A stretch of 64,000 bases of DNA from contig CASDZW010000012.1 of the NCBI GenBank assembly GCA_949285915.1, forward strand, positions 27,992-91,991, given 5' to 3'. The translations under genes and the position numbers were made by a program. This stretch comes from an uncultured Collinsella sp. (GTDB lineage: Bacteria > Actinomycetota > Coriobacteriia > Coriobacteriales > Coriobacteriaceae). The notes below the pieces were generated by a model that was not told the origin of the DNA, did no database searches, and was given only the letters and a program-made list of their open reading frames with translations. Of this stretch, positions 9,507 through 18,266 are shown piece after piece. The stretch's first letter is position 1. Every line of letters begins with the position of its first letter.

Positions 9507-12500
9507 GTGAAGATGTCCAAGAAGCTGACCGTGAAGGTCGGGGCGCTCATCGTTGTCGCGGTTGCGAGCCTCGTCATCATGGCCATCGCGCTCACGGGGA
9601 TGCAGGGCTCGCTTACCCGCTCGGGTTACACCGAAGAGATCAAACAGGAGGCCGCGGAGTTGCCGGAGCTTCTGGCCGAGGCCGAGACCGAGACCGCCGA
9701 CAACACCGAGCAATATGACGCCATCTACCAGTCCAAGGCAGCTCAGGTCGCTTTCATGGCGCAGAACGAGACCGGGTTTGAGGCCACCGATGCGAAGATG
9801 GCAGAGTATCGGGAGCTGCTCGGAGTCGACAATGTCATGGTGGTGAACCGCTCTGGCGACATCGTCGCCAAGGCGGAGGCTACCGATGCCGACTTCGCCT
9901 ACGCGCGTTTCAACCAGCTGCGTCAGACCTTCGATACCCACCAGCCTTCCGCTGCGGTTGAGATTGACCTCCCTGAGCAGGATTGGCTCGATCGCTATTA
10001 CGCCGATCGTATCGATGATGAGACCATGGTCGTGATTGAACAGAATCCTGAGGAGCTTCGCGCACTCGTTGAGCAGTCCGGCTCCATCGCGAGCGTGCTC
10101 GGAAACATCACGCTCGGCCAGAATGGCTTTGTTTTCGCCGTCTCCGCTCAGGATTACCTGATTGATTATCATCCCGATGAGAATCTGGTGGGTGCCGATG
10201 CCATTGACGCCGGCATCGATGTCGCCGCGCTCGAGGACGGTTCCTTCTCCACCATGACCCTTGACGGCGAGGAGCTGTACTGCGGTGTCACCCTCATCGA
10301 TGGTACGTACTACATCTGTGCCGTGCCCGAGGCTGACATGGCATCTTCGAGTGCCATTACCGTCGGGGTTATCCTTTTCGCGTTCTTTGTGGTTATTGCC
10401 GCGGTGACGCTCTACGGTATTTTTGTCCTGCGTGATGAGGAGTTCCGAGGCGCAGGCAGTGACGTCGCCGACGACGCTGGGAAGGCAGCTTCCGCCCGTC
10501 GCATCAACGCGCGCGTCGCCCCGCGTGCCGCGGTTCTCTGCCTGGTAGGCTTCTTCGCAATTCTCGCGGTGTCGTTCTACATGCAGACGCTGTTCGCGCT
10601 GTCCTCTCAGTCCCTCACCATGAACGAGCGCGTGGCGGATATCGCAGACACTATCGAGCGCACGGAGAGCGCAGCGGATGAGCTCACGGCACAGTATAAC
10701 GAGCGCTATCTCTCCAAGGCCGAGGTCGCTGCTTATATCATCGAGCGAAATCCCTCCCTTGCGACGCGCCCCAAGCTGCAGGAGCTCGCCGACGCACTCC
10801 AGATTCAGTCGGTCTTTGTGTTCAACACCGCCGGTGAGATGACCGCCACCAACTCCAGCTACACCAACTTCACGCTCTCCGAGGACCCCGAGGATCAAAG
10901 CTATGAGTTCCGCAAGCTCCTCCAGGGTGTCGATTCGCTCGTTCAGGAGCCCCAGCCCGACGAAATCTCAGGCGACCTAAAGCAGTACATTGGTGTTACC
11001 ACCCACAATGACGCCGGCGATTTGACGGGCTTCGTGCAGCTGGGCATCCGCTCCAGTCGTCTGGAGAACATGCTCGCAAGTGTTCAGATCGATCATGTCC
11101 TCGACGGCGTCCAGGTGGGCACTGATGGCTTTGCCTTTGCTGTCAATAAGTCTGATGACACCTTTGCCTACTATCCCAATGCCAACACCATTGGCAAGGT
11201 CGCAACTGAATGCGGGCTCACTGAGGCTCAGCTGCGCGATGGCTTCTCTGACTACATTACGGTGAATGGCGAGACCTACTACGCCTCCGCGACCGAGACC
11301 TCGGACTACTACATCTTCGTCGCTGGTAGCGAAGGCGCTCTCATGGGCGACCGCGTGCCGCTGACGTTGACGACGGGCGCGATTGCGCTCGTATGCCTGC
11401 TCGTGGTATTCGGTTTGCTCGTGTGGGATACAGGCGTCGTCGCGGCATCTCCTGCGGAGGAGCGCGCCTCCGACGAGCCGCGCCGTATGATTGAGGTTTC
11501 TGTGGGCGACCGTCGCGTGCGCACCGAATCCGCGGCAAGCCGCTGGCTCAACCGCTCGTTCCATTGGGACGAGATGACACCTGAGCAGAAGCTGGGTACC
11601 GTGCTCAAGTGCTTCCTGGGGCTGGGCGCTATCCTGGTCGCAATTGCGGTCATCTTCAAGGACTCGATTTTTGAAAAGGGCTCGCTGTTCGCCTATATCC
11701 TCGGTGGCGGCTGGGCGCACGGCCTCAACATCTTTGCGATCACCGCATCCATCATGTTCGCGTGCGTCATCTTGACCATCGTCACCATCATTCAGAAGAT
11801 CCTGCAGATGATCGGTGGCGTGCTCGACGCGCGCGGCCTCACTATCTGCCGCCTAGTGTCGAGCGTAGCCAAATACGGTGCCATGATTGGCATGCTCTAC
11901 TGGTGCCTGGCGCTGCTCGGCGTCGATACGGCGACGCTCTTGGCTTCGGCGGGTCTCCTCACCTTCGCGGTGTCTCTCGGCGCGCAGGGCATCGTCTCCG
12001 ATATCATCGCGGGTCTTTTCATTATCTTTGAGGGCGAGTTCCGCGTCGGCGATATCATCCAGGTCAGTGGCAACAAAGGCACCGTGATTGAAATCGGCGT
12101 GCGCTCGACGAAGATCAATGACGGTTCCGGCAACATCCTGGTGTTGCGCAACTCGAGTGTCTCCAACGTGGTCAATATGACCAAGGAGCACAGCTACGCT
12201 GCGGTCGAGGTTGGTATCGAGTACGGCGAGAGCCTGGAGCGTGTGGAGAATATCCTTTCCGAGGAGCTCCCCAACATCAAGAAGCGTCTGCCCGCCATCA
12301 TCGACGGCCCGTTCTACAAGGGTGTCACAATGCTTGCGGACAACTCGGTCAACATCAAGATTGTGGCGGAGTGCGCCGAGAAGGATCGCGGCGGTCTTAC
12401 CAACGACCTGAACCGAGAGATGAAGCTGCTCTTCGACAAACACGACATTTCGATTCCGTATCCGCAGGTCGTCATCAACAAGCCCACGGTATTCAAGAAG

Positions 12501-12620
12501 GCTACCGAGGCCGAGAAGGCTGCTGCCGACAAGTTCAACGCGGAGCAGAAGGAAGCCATCAAGAATCTGGTGGACGAGGACGAGGATTTCGACGAGTTCA
12601 ACGACTCCAACCGCCACTAA
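9507..12620 (+). CDS. MscS-family channel fused to two Cache-like extracytoplasmic sensor modules
   Basis: This 1037-aa protein starts at GTG, seven bases after AGGGGGCG. Visible order: helix (about 10-31), extracytoplasmic domain to about 280, helix (280-308), cytoplasmic linker, helix (341-362), second extracytoplasmic domain, helix (618-641), linker, then a channel part with helices near 697-721, 739-766 and 787-806. The MscS pore helix and beta domain follow (about 810-930: LLASAGLLTFAVSLGAQG, then FRVGDIIQV). Both outer domains carry Cache-like signatures (GQNGFVFAVSAQ and GTDGFAFAVNKS, each with a tyrosine pair near the end), so the module looks duplicated. Ordinary MscS has about 280 residues. 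The tail is acidic. Confidence 0.85.
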   Translation: MKMSKKLTVKVGALIVVAVASLVIMAIALTGMQGSLTRSGYTEEIKQEAAELPELLAEAETETADNTEQYDAIYQSKAAQVAFMAQNETGFEATDAKMAEYRELLGVDNVMVVNRSGDIVAKAEATDADFAYARFNQLRQTFDTHQPSAAVEIDLPEQDWLDRYYADRIDDETMVVIEQNPEELRALVEQSGSIASVLGNITLGQNGFVFAVSAQDYLIDYHPDENLVGADAIDAGIDVAALEDGSFSTMTLDGEELYCGVTLIDGTYYICAVPEADMASSSAITVGVILFAFFVVIAAVTLYGIFVLRDEEFRGAGSDVADDAGKAASARRINARVAPRAAVLCLVGFFAILAVSFYMQTLFALSSQSLTMNERVADIADTIERTESAADELTAQYNERYLSKAEVAAYIIERNPSLATRPKLQELADALQIQSVFVFNTAGEMTATNSSYTNFTLSEDPEDQSYEFRKLLQGVDSLVQEPQPDEISGDLKQYIGVTTHNDAGDLTGFVQLGIRSSRLENMLASVQIDHVLDGVQVGTDGFAFAVNKSDDTFAYYPNANTIGKVATECGLTEAQLRDGFSDYITVNGETYYASATETSDYYIFVAGSEGALMGDRVPLTLTTGAIALVCLLVVFGLLVWDTGVVAASPAEERASDEPRRMIEVSVGDRRVRTESAASRWLNRSFHWDEMTPEQKLGTVLKCFLGLGAILVAIAVIFKDSIFEKGSLFAYILGGGWAHGLNIFAITASIMFACVILTIVTIIQKILQMIGGVLDARGLTICRLVSSVAKYGAMIGMLYWCLALLGVDTATLLASAGLLTFAVSLGAQGIVSDIIAGLFIIFEGEFRVGDIIQVSGNKGTVIEIGVRSTKINDGSGNILVLRNSSVSNVVNMTKEHSYAAVEVGIEYGESLERVENILSEELPNIKKRLPAIIDGPFYKGVTMLADNSVNIKIVAECAEKDRGGLTNDLNREMKLLFDKHDISIPYPQVVINKPTVFKKATEAEKAAADKFNAEQKEAIKNLVDEDEDFDEFNDSNRH

Positions 12621-12669
12621 CGCTGCGCCACGCCACACAGTGCGCTAGGATGACGCAGGCAAGGAGGTG

Positions 12670-12707
12670 CCGGCCCGAAGGCAAGAGGCTTTCGGGCCGG
12701 TTTTCTT
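12670..12707 (+). terminator. Intrinsic terminator after the MscS fusion gene
   Basis: Stem CCGGCCCGAA / TTCGGGCCGG with an 11-nt loop and a TTTTCTT tail, 50 bp past the stop codon. It separates the SBP-MscS pair from the next operon. Confidence 0.85.
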
Positions 12708-12828
12708 GAGAGTTGCAGAAGCTTTCTCGGCACGATACCGAATACCTGCGGAAATACGGTATCATGCTTAAGCTACCGGTTACCTGTCCGCGTGCTCGAC
12801 GCACTGCATTCACTACGGAGGAAACGCC

Positions 12829-14163
12829 ATGTCCGAGTCGGAGAGAACGCCCAACGCAGTTGCGCCGCAGGGCGGCGGTGCATCTCCTTTACCGGAGGCC
12901 CCCGCGACTGAGCGCAAGATTCCCCTGATCCTCAAGATCTACGGCTTCCTCTGCATGGCGGACGGCATCATCACGGTGCCGATGGTCTTTATCTTCTTGG
13001 GCCTTGTGTGGTGGGCGGCTTTCGCGCGGCCCGACCTCATCTCGATCGGTAGCGACCCGACGCTGCCGATGATTCTCATGGCAATCTCCATCGTGGTGTC
13101 GCTCGGCAACGGGATTGCACTCATCATCTTTGGCCATTCGCTTCTTAAGAACCGCCGCCGCAACGCCGCGCGCTGGTCGCACGCGCTTATTGCCACCACG
13201 CTCGTTCAGATCATCCTGCGCATCATGCTCGAGGGTATCGGCACCAACCTCATCGCCGACGCCATCCAGCTTGCGATCGTGCTTACCCTCTCCGTCACGG
13301 TCGACCCGCAGCTGCGCCACGAGCGCCATATGAAGCAGGTCATGCGCGACCTCACCGACCGCGAGGCGGCGCGCGCCGGAATGCTCGGTCGCGACCTCGA
13401 GGGCAAGGGCTACATCGAGCTCAACTTCTTCAACCTGTTCTGGGTCTTCACCGTCTGCTGCGTGCTCGGCCTCATCATCGAGACCATCTACCACATGGTC
13501 GTGGTCGACCCGGGCGTCTACCAGGACCGCGCGGGCATGCTCTTTGGCCCGTTCTCGCCCATTTATGGCTTTGGCGCCGTGCTCATGACGGTTGCCCTGA
13601 ACCGCTTCTACAAGGCGAATCCCGTCATCATCTTTGTGGTCTCCGCCGTGATCGGCGGCCTCTTTGAGGCGGCGGTCAGCTGGTTCATGCAGACCGGCTT
13701 TGGTGCGGTTGCCTGGGACTACTCCGGCTCCACCATCTTTGGGCTCTTCCCCGACCCGGTGGCGGTCATATTCCAGGGACGCACCTCAACACTCTTTATG
13801 TGCATGTGGGGTGCGCTCGGTTTTGTGTGGATCAAGTTCTGCCTGCCGTGGCTTTTGAAGTTCATCAACATCATCCCCTGGAAGGTCCGCTACAGCTTCA
13901 CCACGCTCTGCGCGATTCTTATGCTCGTGAACGGCGTCATGACGCTGCAGGCGCTCGACTGCTGGTTCGAGCGACTCTCGGGCACCGCGGGCACCACACC
14001 TGTGGAGGAGTTCTACGCCAAGAACTTCGATAACGCCTACATGCAGCACCGCTTTGAGAGCATGACCATCACGCCCGAGAACTCCGGTCGTGTGGACAGC
14101 TCTGCCGTGGCAGACGCTGTGGCAGAGCCCGCCGCCGGCTCGTCTGAGGCGGGTGCGGCATGA
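12829..14163 (+). CDS. CmpB-like putative ABC-transporter type IV membrane protein
   Basis: This 444-aa protein has a hydrophilic N-terminus (about 30 residues), four helices in the first 200 residues, then a region matching the CmpB-like family (Pfam PF06541 as I recall it). Visible family motifs are MLFGPFSPIYGFGAVLM, a conserved Glu in GGLFEAAVSWFMQ, AWDYSGST and MCMWGALGFVWIKF. The family name says ABC transporter, but no ATPase is adjacent and the activity is unproven. The C-terminus is Ala/Ser-rich. GGAGG lies seven bases before the ATG. The stop overlaps the lipase-like start (ATGA). Confidence 0.8.
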   Translation: MSESERTPNAVAPQGGGASPLPEAPATERKIPLILKIYGFLCMADGIITVPMVFIFLGLVWWAAFARPDLISIGSDPTLPMILMAISIVVSLGNGIALIIFGHSLLKNRRRNAARWSHALIATTLVQIILRIMLEGIGTNLIADAIQLAIVLTLSVTVDPQLRHERHMKQVMRDLTDREAARAGMLGRDLEGKGYIELNFFNLFWVFTVCCVLGLIIETIYHMVVVDPGVYQDRAGMLFGPFSPIYGFGAVLMTVALNRFYKANPVIIFVVSAVIGGLFEAAVSWFMQTGFGAVAWDYSGSTIFGLFPDPVAVIFQGRTSTLFMCMWGALGFVWIKFCLPWLLKFINIIPWKVRYSFTTLCAILMLVNGVMTLQALDCWFERLSGTAGTTPVEEFYAKNFDNAYMQHRFESMTITPENSGRVDSSAVADAVAEPAAGSSEAGAA

Positions 14164-15464
14164 CGGAGCGCAAGCGCCCCCGCTGGGGCCTGAGAATCCT
14201 TGCCGCACTCGGCGTGGTGCTCGTCGCCTGCGGCATTGCGCTTGCCGTCGCGGTGCACCATCGCCAGGAGCAGGAGCGCTTGGGGCTCGGCGTGGTCTCC
14301 GAGCCCACGGCGCCGCAGGAGCTCGCGGACTCGTCCGCGCGCACGGGCGCCTTCACCACTGATATTGAGTTCACCACCATGGCAACGGGCGCTGCGACCG
14401 TCTCTACCGAGGTGGCGTGGGACGATGCGTGGTTCTTCCAGGACCCCGCGGTCTACAACCACGAGCTCGCCACCACCTGCGCAGTGCTCTCTGCCGTTGC
14501 CAACTCGGAGTCCGGCTACTATCAGGCCGGTTCGGGCGGCCGCGCCTACATGGAGGAGGCGCTCGCCGCGCTCGGGTTTGAGGATATCTCGACCGCATCC
14601 TACCAATACCGCAGCGAGATCTTTGACGAGATTGTCGACGCCCTTACCGGTACCGACGACGTCGTGGCCTACTCGGTGGCGACCAAGCGCCTTGTTGCCG
14701 AGGACGGAAGCGAGAAAACGCTCTTCCTCGTCTCCGTGCGCGGCAGCTACGGTTCCGAGTGGCTGAGCGACCTCAACATGGACTTTGACAAGGACTATGC
14801 CAACGTCGAGCATGAGGGTTTCATGCGGTCCGCCAACGAGATTGTGGAGGACCTCGCCACGCGTATTACCAACGAGGCCGAGCTCGACGGCACCGACGAC
14901 ATTGCGCTGTTGTTCTGCGGCCACTCCCGCGGTGCCGCGACGGCCAACATCGCCGCCGCCTACGCCGACGAGATGACGACGAGCCTTCGCTCGTTTGCCC
15001 CGCTCGAGAGCATCTACTGCTACACCTTTGCGGCGCCCGAGGTGACGCTCTACGAAGACGTGGATGACCCGCTGTTCGACAATATCTTCAACATCCTGAA
15101 TCCGAGCGATATGGTGCCACGTATGCCGCTTGCGGAGTGGGGCTACGCGCGCTACGGCCATGACCTCATGCTCCCCGGCTACGGTGACGAGGGCTTTGGC
15201 GCGGCACACGAGGCGATGTGCGCGACGTTTAAGGAGAACACGGGGGTCGAGAGTCCCTATGTGCCCGAGGACCGCGAGCACGTCGATAAGCTGATCGCCG
15301 ACCTCGCGCGCGAGGTGCCCACGGTGGACGATCTGTTCTCGCTGGGCGGTGTGGCGTCGCTTGTGCACGACCTTCTCGCCGACATCAACCCCATGCAGGT
15401 GCTCTACGGACACTACCCAAGTGTCTACATCGCTTGGATGCAATCGCTCGATACGCTGGTTTAG
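14160..15464 (+). CDS. Class-3 lipase-like alpha/beta hydrolase, membrane anchored
   Basis: This 434-aa protein has a short basic start, one N-terminal helix (about 10-30) and a large extracytoplasmic domain. The nucleophile elbow is GHSRGAA (Ser near residue 256) after a buried strand ALLFCGH, the layout of lipase class 3 and related hydrolases. Candidate acid and histidine residues lie in the segment from NPSDMVPRMP to GYARYGHDLM. The substrate is unknown. It is translationally coupled by a 4-bp overlap to the CmpB-like gene, which suggests a shared role at the cell surface. Confidence 0.75.
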   Translation: MTERKRPRWGLRILAALGVVLVACGIALAVAVHHRQEQERLGLGVVSEPTAPQELADSSARTGAFTTDIEFTTMATGAATVSTEVAWDDAWFFQDPAVYNHELATTCAVLSAVANSESGYYQAGSGGRAYMEEALAALGFEDISTASYQYRSEIFDEIVDALTGTDDVVAYSVATKRLVAEDGSEKTLFLVSVRGSYGSEWLSDLNMDFDKDYANVEHEGFMRSANEIVEDLATRITNEAELDGTDDIALLFCGHSRGAATANIAAAYADEMTTSLRSFAPLESIYCYTFAAPEVTLYEDVDDPLFDNIFNILNPSDMVPRMPLAEWGYARYGHDLMLPGYGDEGFGAAHEAMCATFKENTGVESPYVPEDREHVDKLIADLAREVPTVDDLFSLGGVASLVHDLLADINPMQVLYGHYPSVYIAWMQSLDTLV

Positions 15465-15473
15465 CGCGCCGGT

Positions 15474-15545
15474 TCCGTGTGCCCGTGCGCCCGTCTGCGC
15501 CTGTGCGGGGGTGCCTCCTTGCGCCCGCGTGTGCCCGTGTGCCAT
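15474..15545. repeat. Low-complexity GTGTGCCCGTGCGCCC-type stretch
   Basis: Short imperfect repeats of GTGCCCGTGCGCC and TGCGCC units fill the gap before the adenine deaminase gene. They may be slippage-prone. No riboswitch fold was recognised here. Confidence 0.45.
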
Positions 15546-15621
15546 TTGGGTACCATGGCAACAACGGACGTCGACGGAGGGAGCGCCATGGCGGGCACGG
15601 CAGAACTTGCGAACATGATCG

Positions 15622-17355
15622 ATGCGGCATGGTCAGCGCGTGGTGGATGGTCGTGTTGCCGTGGCGGATGGCGTCATCGTGGGCGTGCTTTTTGACGACC
15701 GCGATGCGGACGTGCCCGACCCCGCTGCGGCGACCGTCGTCGACTGCGAAGGCCGCTACCTCACACCCGGCCTTATCGACGGTCACCTGCATATAGAGAG
15801 CTCCAACGTCCGTCCCTCCGAGTACGCCAAGATGGCGCTCGCCCGCGGCACCACGACCGCAATCGCCGACAGCCACGAGATCGCCAACGTCGCCGGCCTC
15901 GACGGTCTGGAGTTCATGATCGAAGACGCCCGTCGCGCTCCGCTCGACATCAAGTTCATGATGCCCTCGTGCGTGCCGGCGCTTCCCGACGAGCAGGCGG
16001 GTGCCTCCATCACCGCGGCCGATATGCATACGTTCATGGCGGCGCACCCCGGCGACATCTTTGGTTTGGGCGAGATGATGAACATGCCGGGTGTCTTTGC
16101 AGCGGATGCCGAGACGCTCGGTCGCATCGACGCCGCTGACCGCACGGTTTCCGGCCTTGTTGACGGCCACGCGCCGCTTGTGGCCGGATGCGACCTCAAC
16201 GCATACGCTGCCGCGGGCATCATCGCCGATCACGAGTGCACCGGTCCCACCGAGGCGCTCGACAAGCTCTCCCGCGGCATGTACCTCATGCTGCGCGAAG
16301 GGACCTGCAGCCACGATCTTGACGCGCTGGCGCCGCTGGTGACGGAAAACCCCGCCCGTGCCCGCCGGTGCTGCTTCGCGACCGATGACCGCGCGCCGTC
16401 GGACGCGCTTGCGGAGGGCATGATCGATAACGCCTGCCGTCGTGCGGTCGCCGCGGGGATCGATCCGGTGGTTGCGCTCACGATGGCCACACTCTCGCCG
16501 GCGGAGTGCTTCTGCCTCGACCACGGACACGCGCCCGCGCGCGAGCGCCGCGGTGCCATCGCGCCCGGCAAGCGGGCGGACGTGCTTTTATGGGAAGACC
16601 TTACCTTTGCGCGCCCACCGCATGCGGTCTTTACCTCAGGCCGGCTCGTGGCGATGGAGGGGCGCTATCTTGGCGAGGTCGCGCCTGCGGCCGAACGCGT
16701 CTGCGAGCTGGAGCAGAAGCTCCGCGGCTCGGTGCGCCTGCCCGAGCTCTCGCTCGGCGTCTTTTCCTATCCGTTCCAGCCGGGCGAGGTCGTGATTGAC
16801 GCCATCCCCGGCAAGGCTATCACCGGTTCTGCGCGTCCCGAGACGGCGGAGGGGCTCCGTCGCATTATGCTTATCGAGCGCTACGGCCGCGGTGTCGCGG
16901 CGCAGGCGGCTGGTGCGGACGGTGCAGGTCCCGCGGGAGAGAGCCTTGTAGGCAAGCACATCGGCCGCGGCTGGGTGCGCGGCTTCACCATAACGGGCGG
17001 CGCCATCGCTTCGACGGTGGGACACGACTCCCATAACGTCTGCGTGGTGGGCGATAACCCCGCCGACATGCTCGCCGCGGTGCGCGCTGTCGGCCAAGGC
17101 GGGTTTGTACTCGTGCGGGACGGCGAGGTTGTGGCCAAGCTCGACCTGCCGCTCGGCGGCCTCATGAGCGACCGTCCGGCAGAGGAGGTCGCTCGGGCCC
17201 ACGACGCTTTTGTGACCGCGGCGCGCCGCGCCGGGCTGGAGCCGCCACTCGACCCGATCATGGGCATGATCTTCTTGCCGCTTCCGGTTATCCCCGAGCT
17301 GCGTATCCGCCCCGAAGGCCTCTTTGACACGGTGCGCTACGAATACGTCTCGTAG
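15622..17355 (+). CDS. ade: Adenine deaminase, N-terminus uncertain (possible frame break)
   Basis: The protein converts adenine to hypoxanthine in purine salvage. Amidohydrolase motifs are clear: PGLIDGHLHIESS (metal-binding HxH), DSHEIANV (usually DPHEIANV), VDGHAP, DHECTGPTEA, REGT and CFATDDRAP. The open frame of 577 codons starts at an ATG without a ribosome-binding site. A much better start, ATG at 15588 after GGAGGGAGCGCC, opens another frame (MAGTAELANMIDAA) that resembles the usual deaminase N-terminus and stops near 15695. The usual strand leading into RVVDGRVAVADGVIVG is also shortened. A small deletion plus frameshift near 15625-15640 would explain this; so would an assembly error. 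Confidence 0.8.
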   Translation: MRHGQRVVDGRVAVADGVIVGVLFDDRDADVPDPAAATVVDCEGRYLTPGLIDGHLHIESSNVRPSEYAKMALARGTTTAIADSHEIANVAGLDGLEFMIEDARRAPLDIKFMMPSCVPALPDEQAGASITAADMHTFMAAHPGDIFGLGEMMNMPGVFAADAETLGRIDAADRTVSGLVDGHAPLVAGCDLNAYAAAGIIADHECTGPTEALDKLSRGMYLMLREGTCSHDLDALAPLVTENPARARRCCFATDDRAPSDALAEGMIDNACRRAVAAGIDPVVALTMATLSPAECFCLDHGHAPARERRGAIAPGKRADVLLWEDLTFARPPHAVFTSGRLVAMEGRYLGEVAPAAERVCELEQKLRGSVRLPELSLGVFSYPFQPGEVVIDAIPGKAITGSARPETAEGLRRIMLIERYGRGVAAQAAGADGAGPAGESLVGKHIGRGWVRGFTITGGAIASTVGHDSHNVCVVGDNPADMLAAVRAVGQGGFVLVRDGEVVAKLDLPLGGLMSDRPAEEVARAHDAFVTAARRAGLEPPLDPIMGMIFLPLPVIPELRIRPEGLFDTVRYEYVS

Positions 17356-17360
17356 CCACC

Positions 17361-17395
17361 CGCTGCCTATTTCGGGACGGGGTCAAAATATGCAG
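17361..17395. repeat. REP-like palindromic unit, copy 1
   Basis: Contains GGGACGGGGTCAAAAT flanked by imperfectly pairing TGCCTATTT and AAATATGCA. A second copy sits at 39162-39198. Confidence 0.55.
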
Positions 17396-17411
17396 TCCTG
17401 CTAGCGGTGTG

Positions 17412-18257
17412 TCACAGCGCCGCGCTAAAAAGCATATCCATGATGAAACGCCCGACGCCTGCCTCGTCATTGCTGCCGCAAACGATGTTCGCTGCTTCGC
17501 GGACCTCGACCTCAGCATTTGCCACGGCAACTCCCGTTCCCGCCGCCTGGACCATGGAGAGGTCGTTCAGGTTGTCACCAAAAGCGACGGCGTCCTCAAC
17601 GGGCTCGCCCAAGTGCCGGCAAAGCCAGCGCAGCGCCCCTCCCTTTGAGGCTCCGGCCTCCATGACCTCGATGTTCATGGGGTAGGAGCGGGTGATGTCG
17701 ATGCCCTCAACTTTGCGTAGGGCACGCAGCAGCTCGTCACGGTCGCGCGGGTCGTGCCAGTACATGGAAACGCGCTCGAGGTCCTGCACGCGCGCGAGCG
17801 TCTCGGGCGCCTCCTCGTCCACCGGCGCGCGCGTGTCGCGCATAGACTGCGCCATATACGGGTCGCCGGCAAACTCATCGATACGCTCAAAGAGGTCACG
17901 GCGCAGATAGCAGTGCCCGTCCGCAAAGATATCGAACGTGACGTCGCGCCCGCGCGAAAGGTCCCAGCAGGCGAGTGCGTGCTCGCGCGTGAGCGGGGCG
18001 GAGTGGATGGTCCGCGCCTCAGCGAGGCGGTCCGCGCCCGTCCCAAGTTCAGAGACCGTGGCCCCGTTGGCGCTCACCGCAAAGTGCACAGCCGGGTGGT
18101 CGAGAATCTCGTGCGGGATGCCTGCGAGCGGCCTGCCGGAGCAGGGGACAAACTCCCACCCGCGCGCGGCAAGCGCATCGAGCGCGCGCCAGCAGAGGTC
18201 GTCCACATGCTTTTCTGAGTCCAGGAAGGTCCCGTCCAGGTCGGAGAAGAAGATCAT
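17412..18257 (-). CDS. HAD-superfamily hydrolase, Cof type
   Basis: This 281-aa phosphatase-like protein begins MIFFSDLDGTFLDSEK, with the catalytic DxDGT motif at residues 6-10. The later HAD motif is AVAFGDNLNDLSMVQAAG near residue 235, followed by VANAEVEVREAAN. The size and cap region fit the Cof/YwpJ subgroup, which act on sugar phosphates, FMN or pyridoxal phosphate; the substrate cannot be told here. It starts nine bases after the citrate synthase stop with only a weak ribosome-binding site, so it is probably co-transcribed. Confidence 0.88.
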   Translation of the reverse strand: MIFFSDLDGTFLDSEKHVDDLCWRALDALAARGWEFVPCSGRPLAGIPHEILDHPAVHFAVSANGATVSELGTGADRLAEARTIHSAPLTREHALACWDLSRGRDVTFDIFADGHCYLRRDLFERIDEFAGDPYMAQSMRDTRAPVDEEAPETLARVQDLERVSMYWHDPRDRDELLRALRKVEGIDITRSYPMNIEVMEAGASKGGALRWLCRHLGEPVEDAVAFGDNLNDLSMVQAAGTGVAVANAEVEVREAANIVCGSNDEAGVGRFIMDMLFSAAL

Positions 18258-18266
18258 CGGGCGGCC

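Noticed and set aside
8502..10898. 798-codon leftward frame across the SBP and MscS genes
   Set aside because: It is antisense to two genes with clear domain motifs, has no recognisable motif of its own and no ribosome-binding site.
15465..15587. Purine riboswitch before adenine deaminase
   Set aside because: The stretch is low-complexity GTGCCC repeats with no purine-aptamer core.
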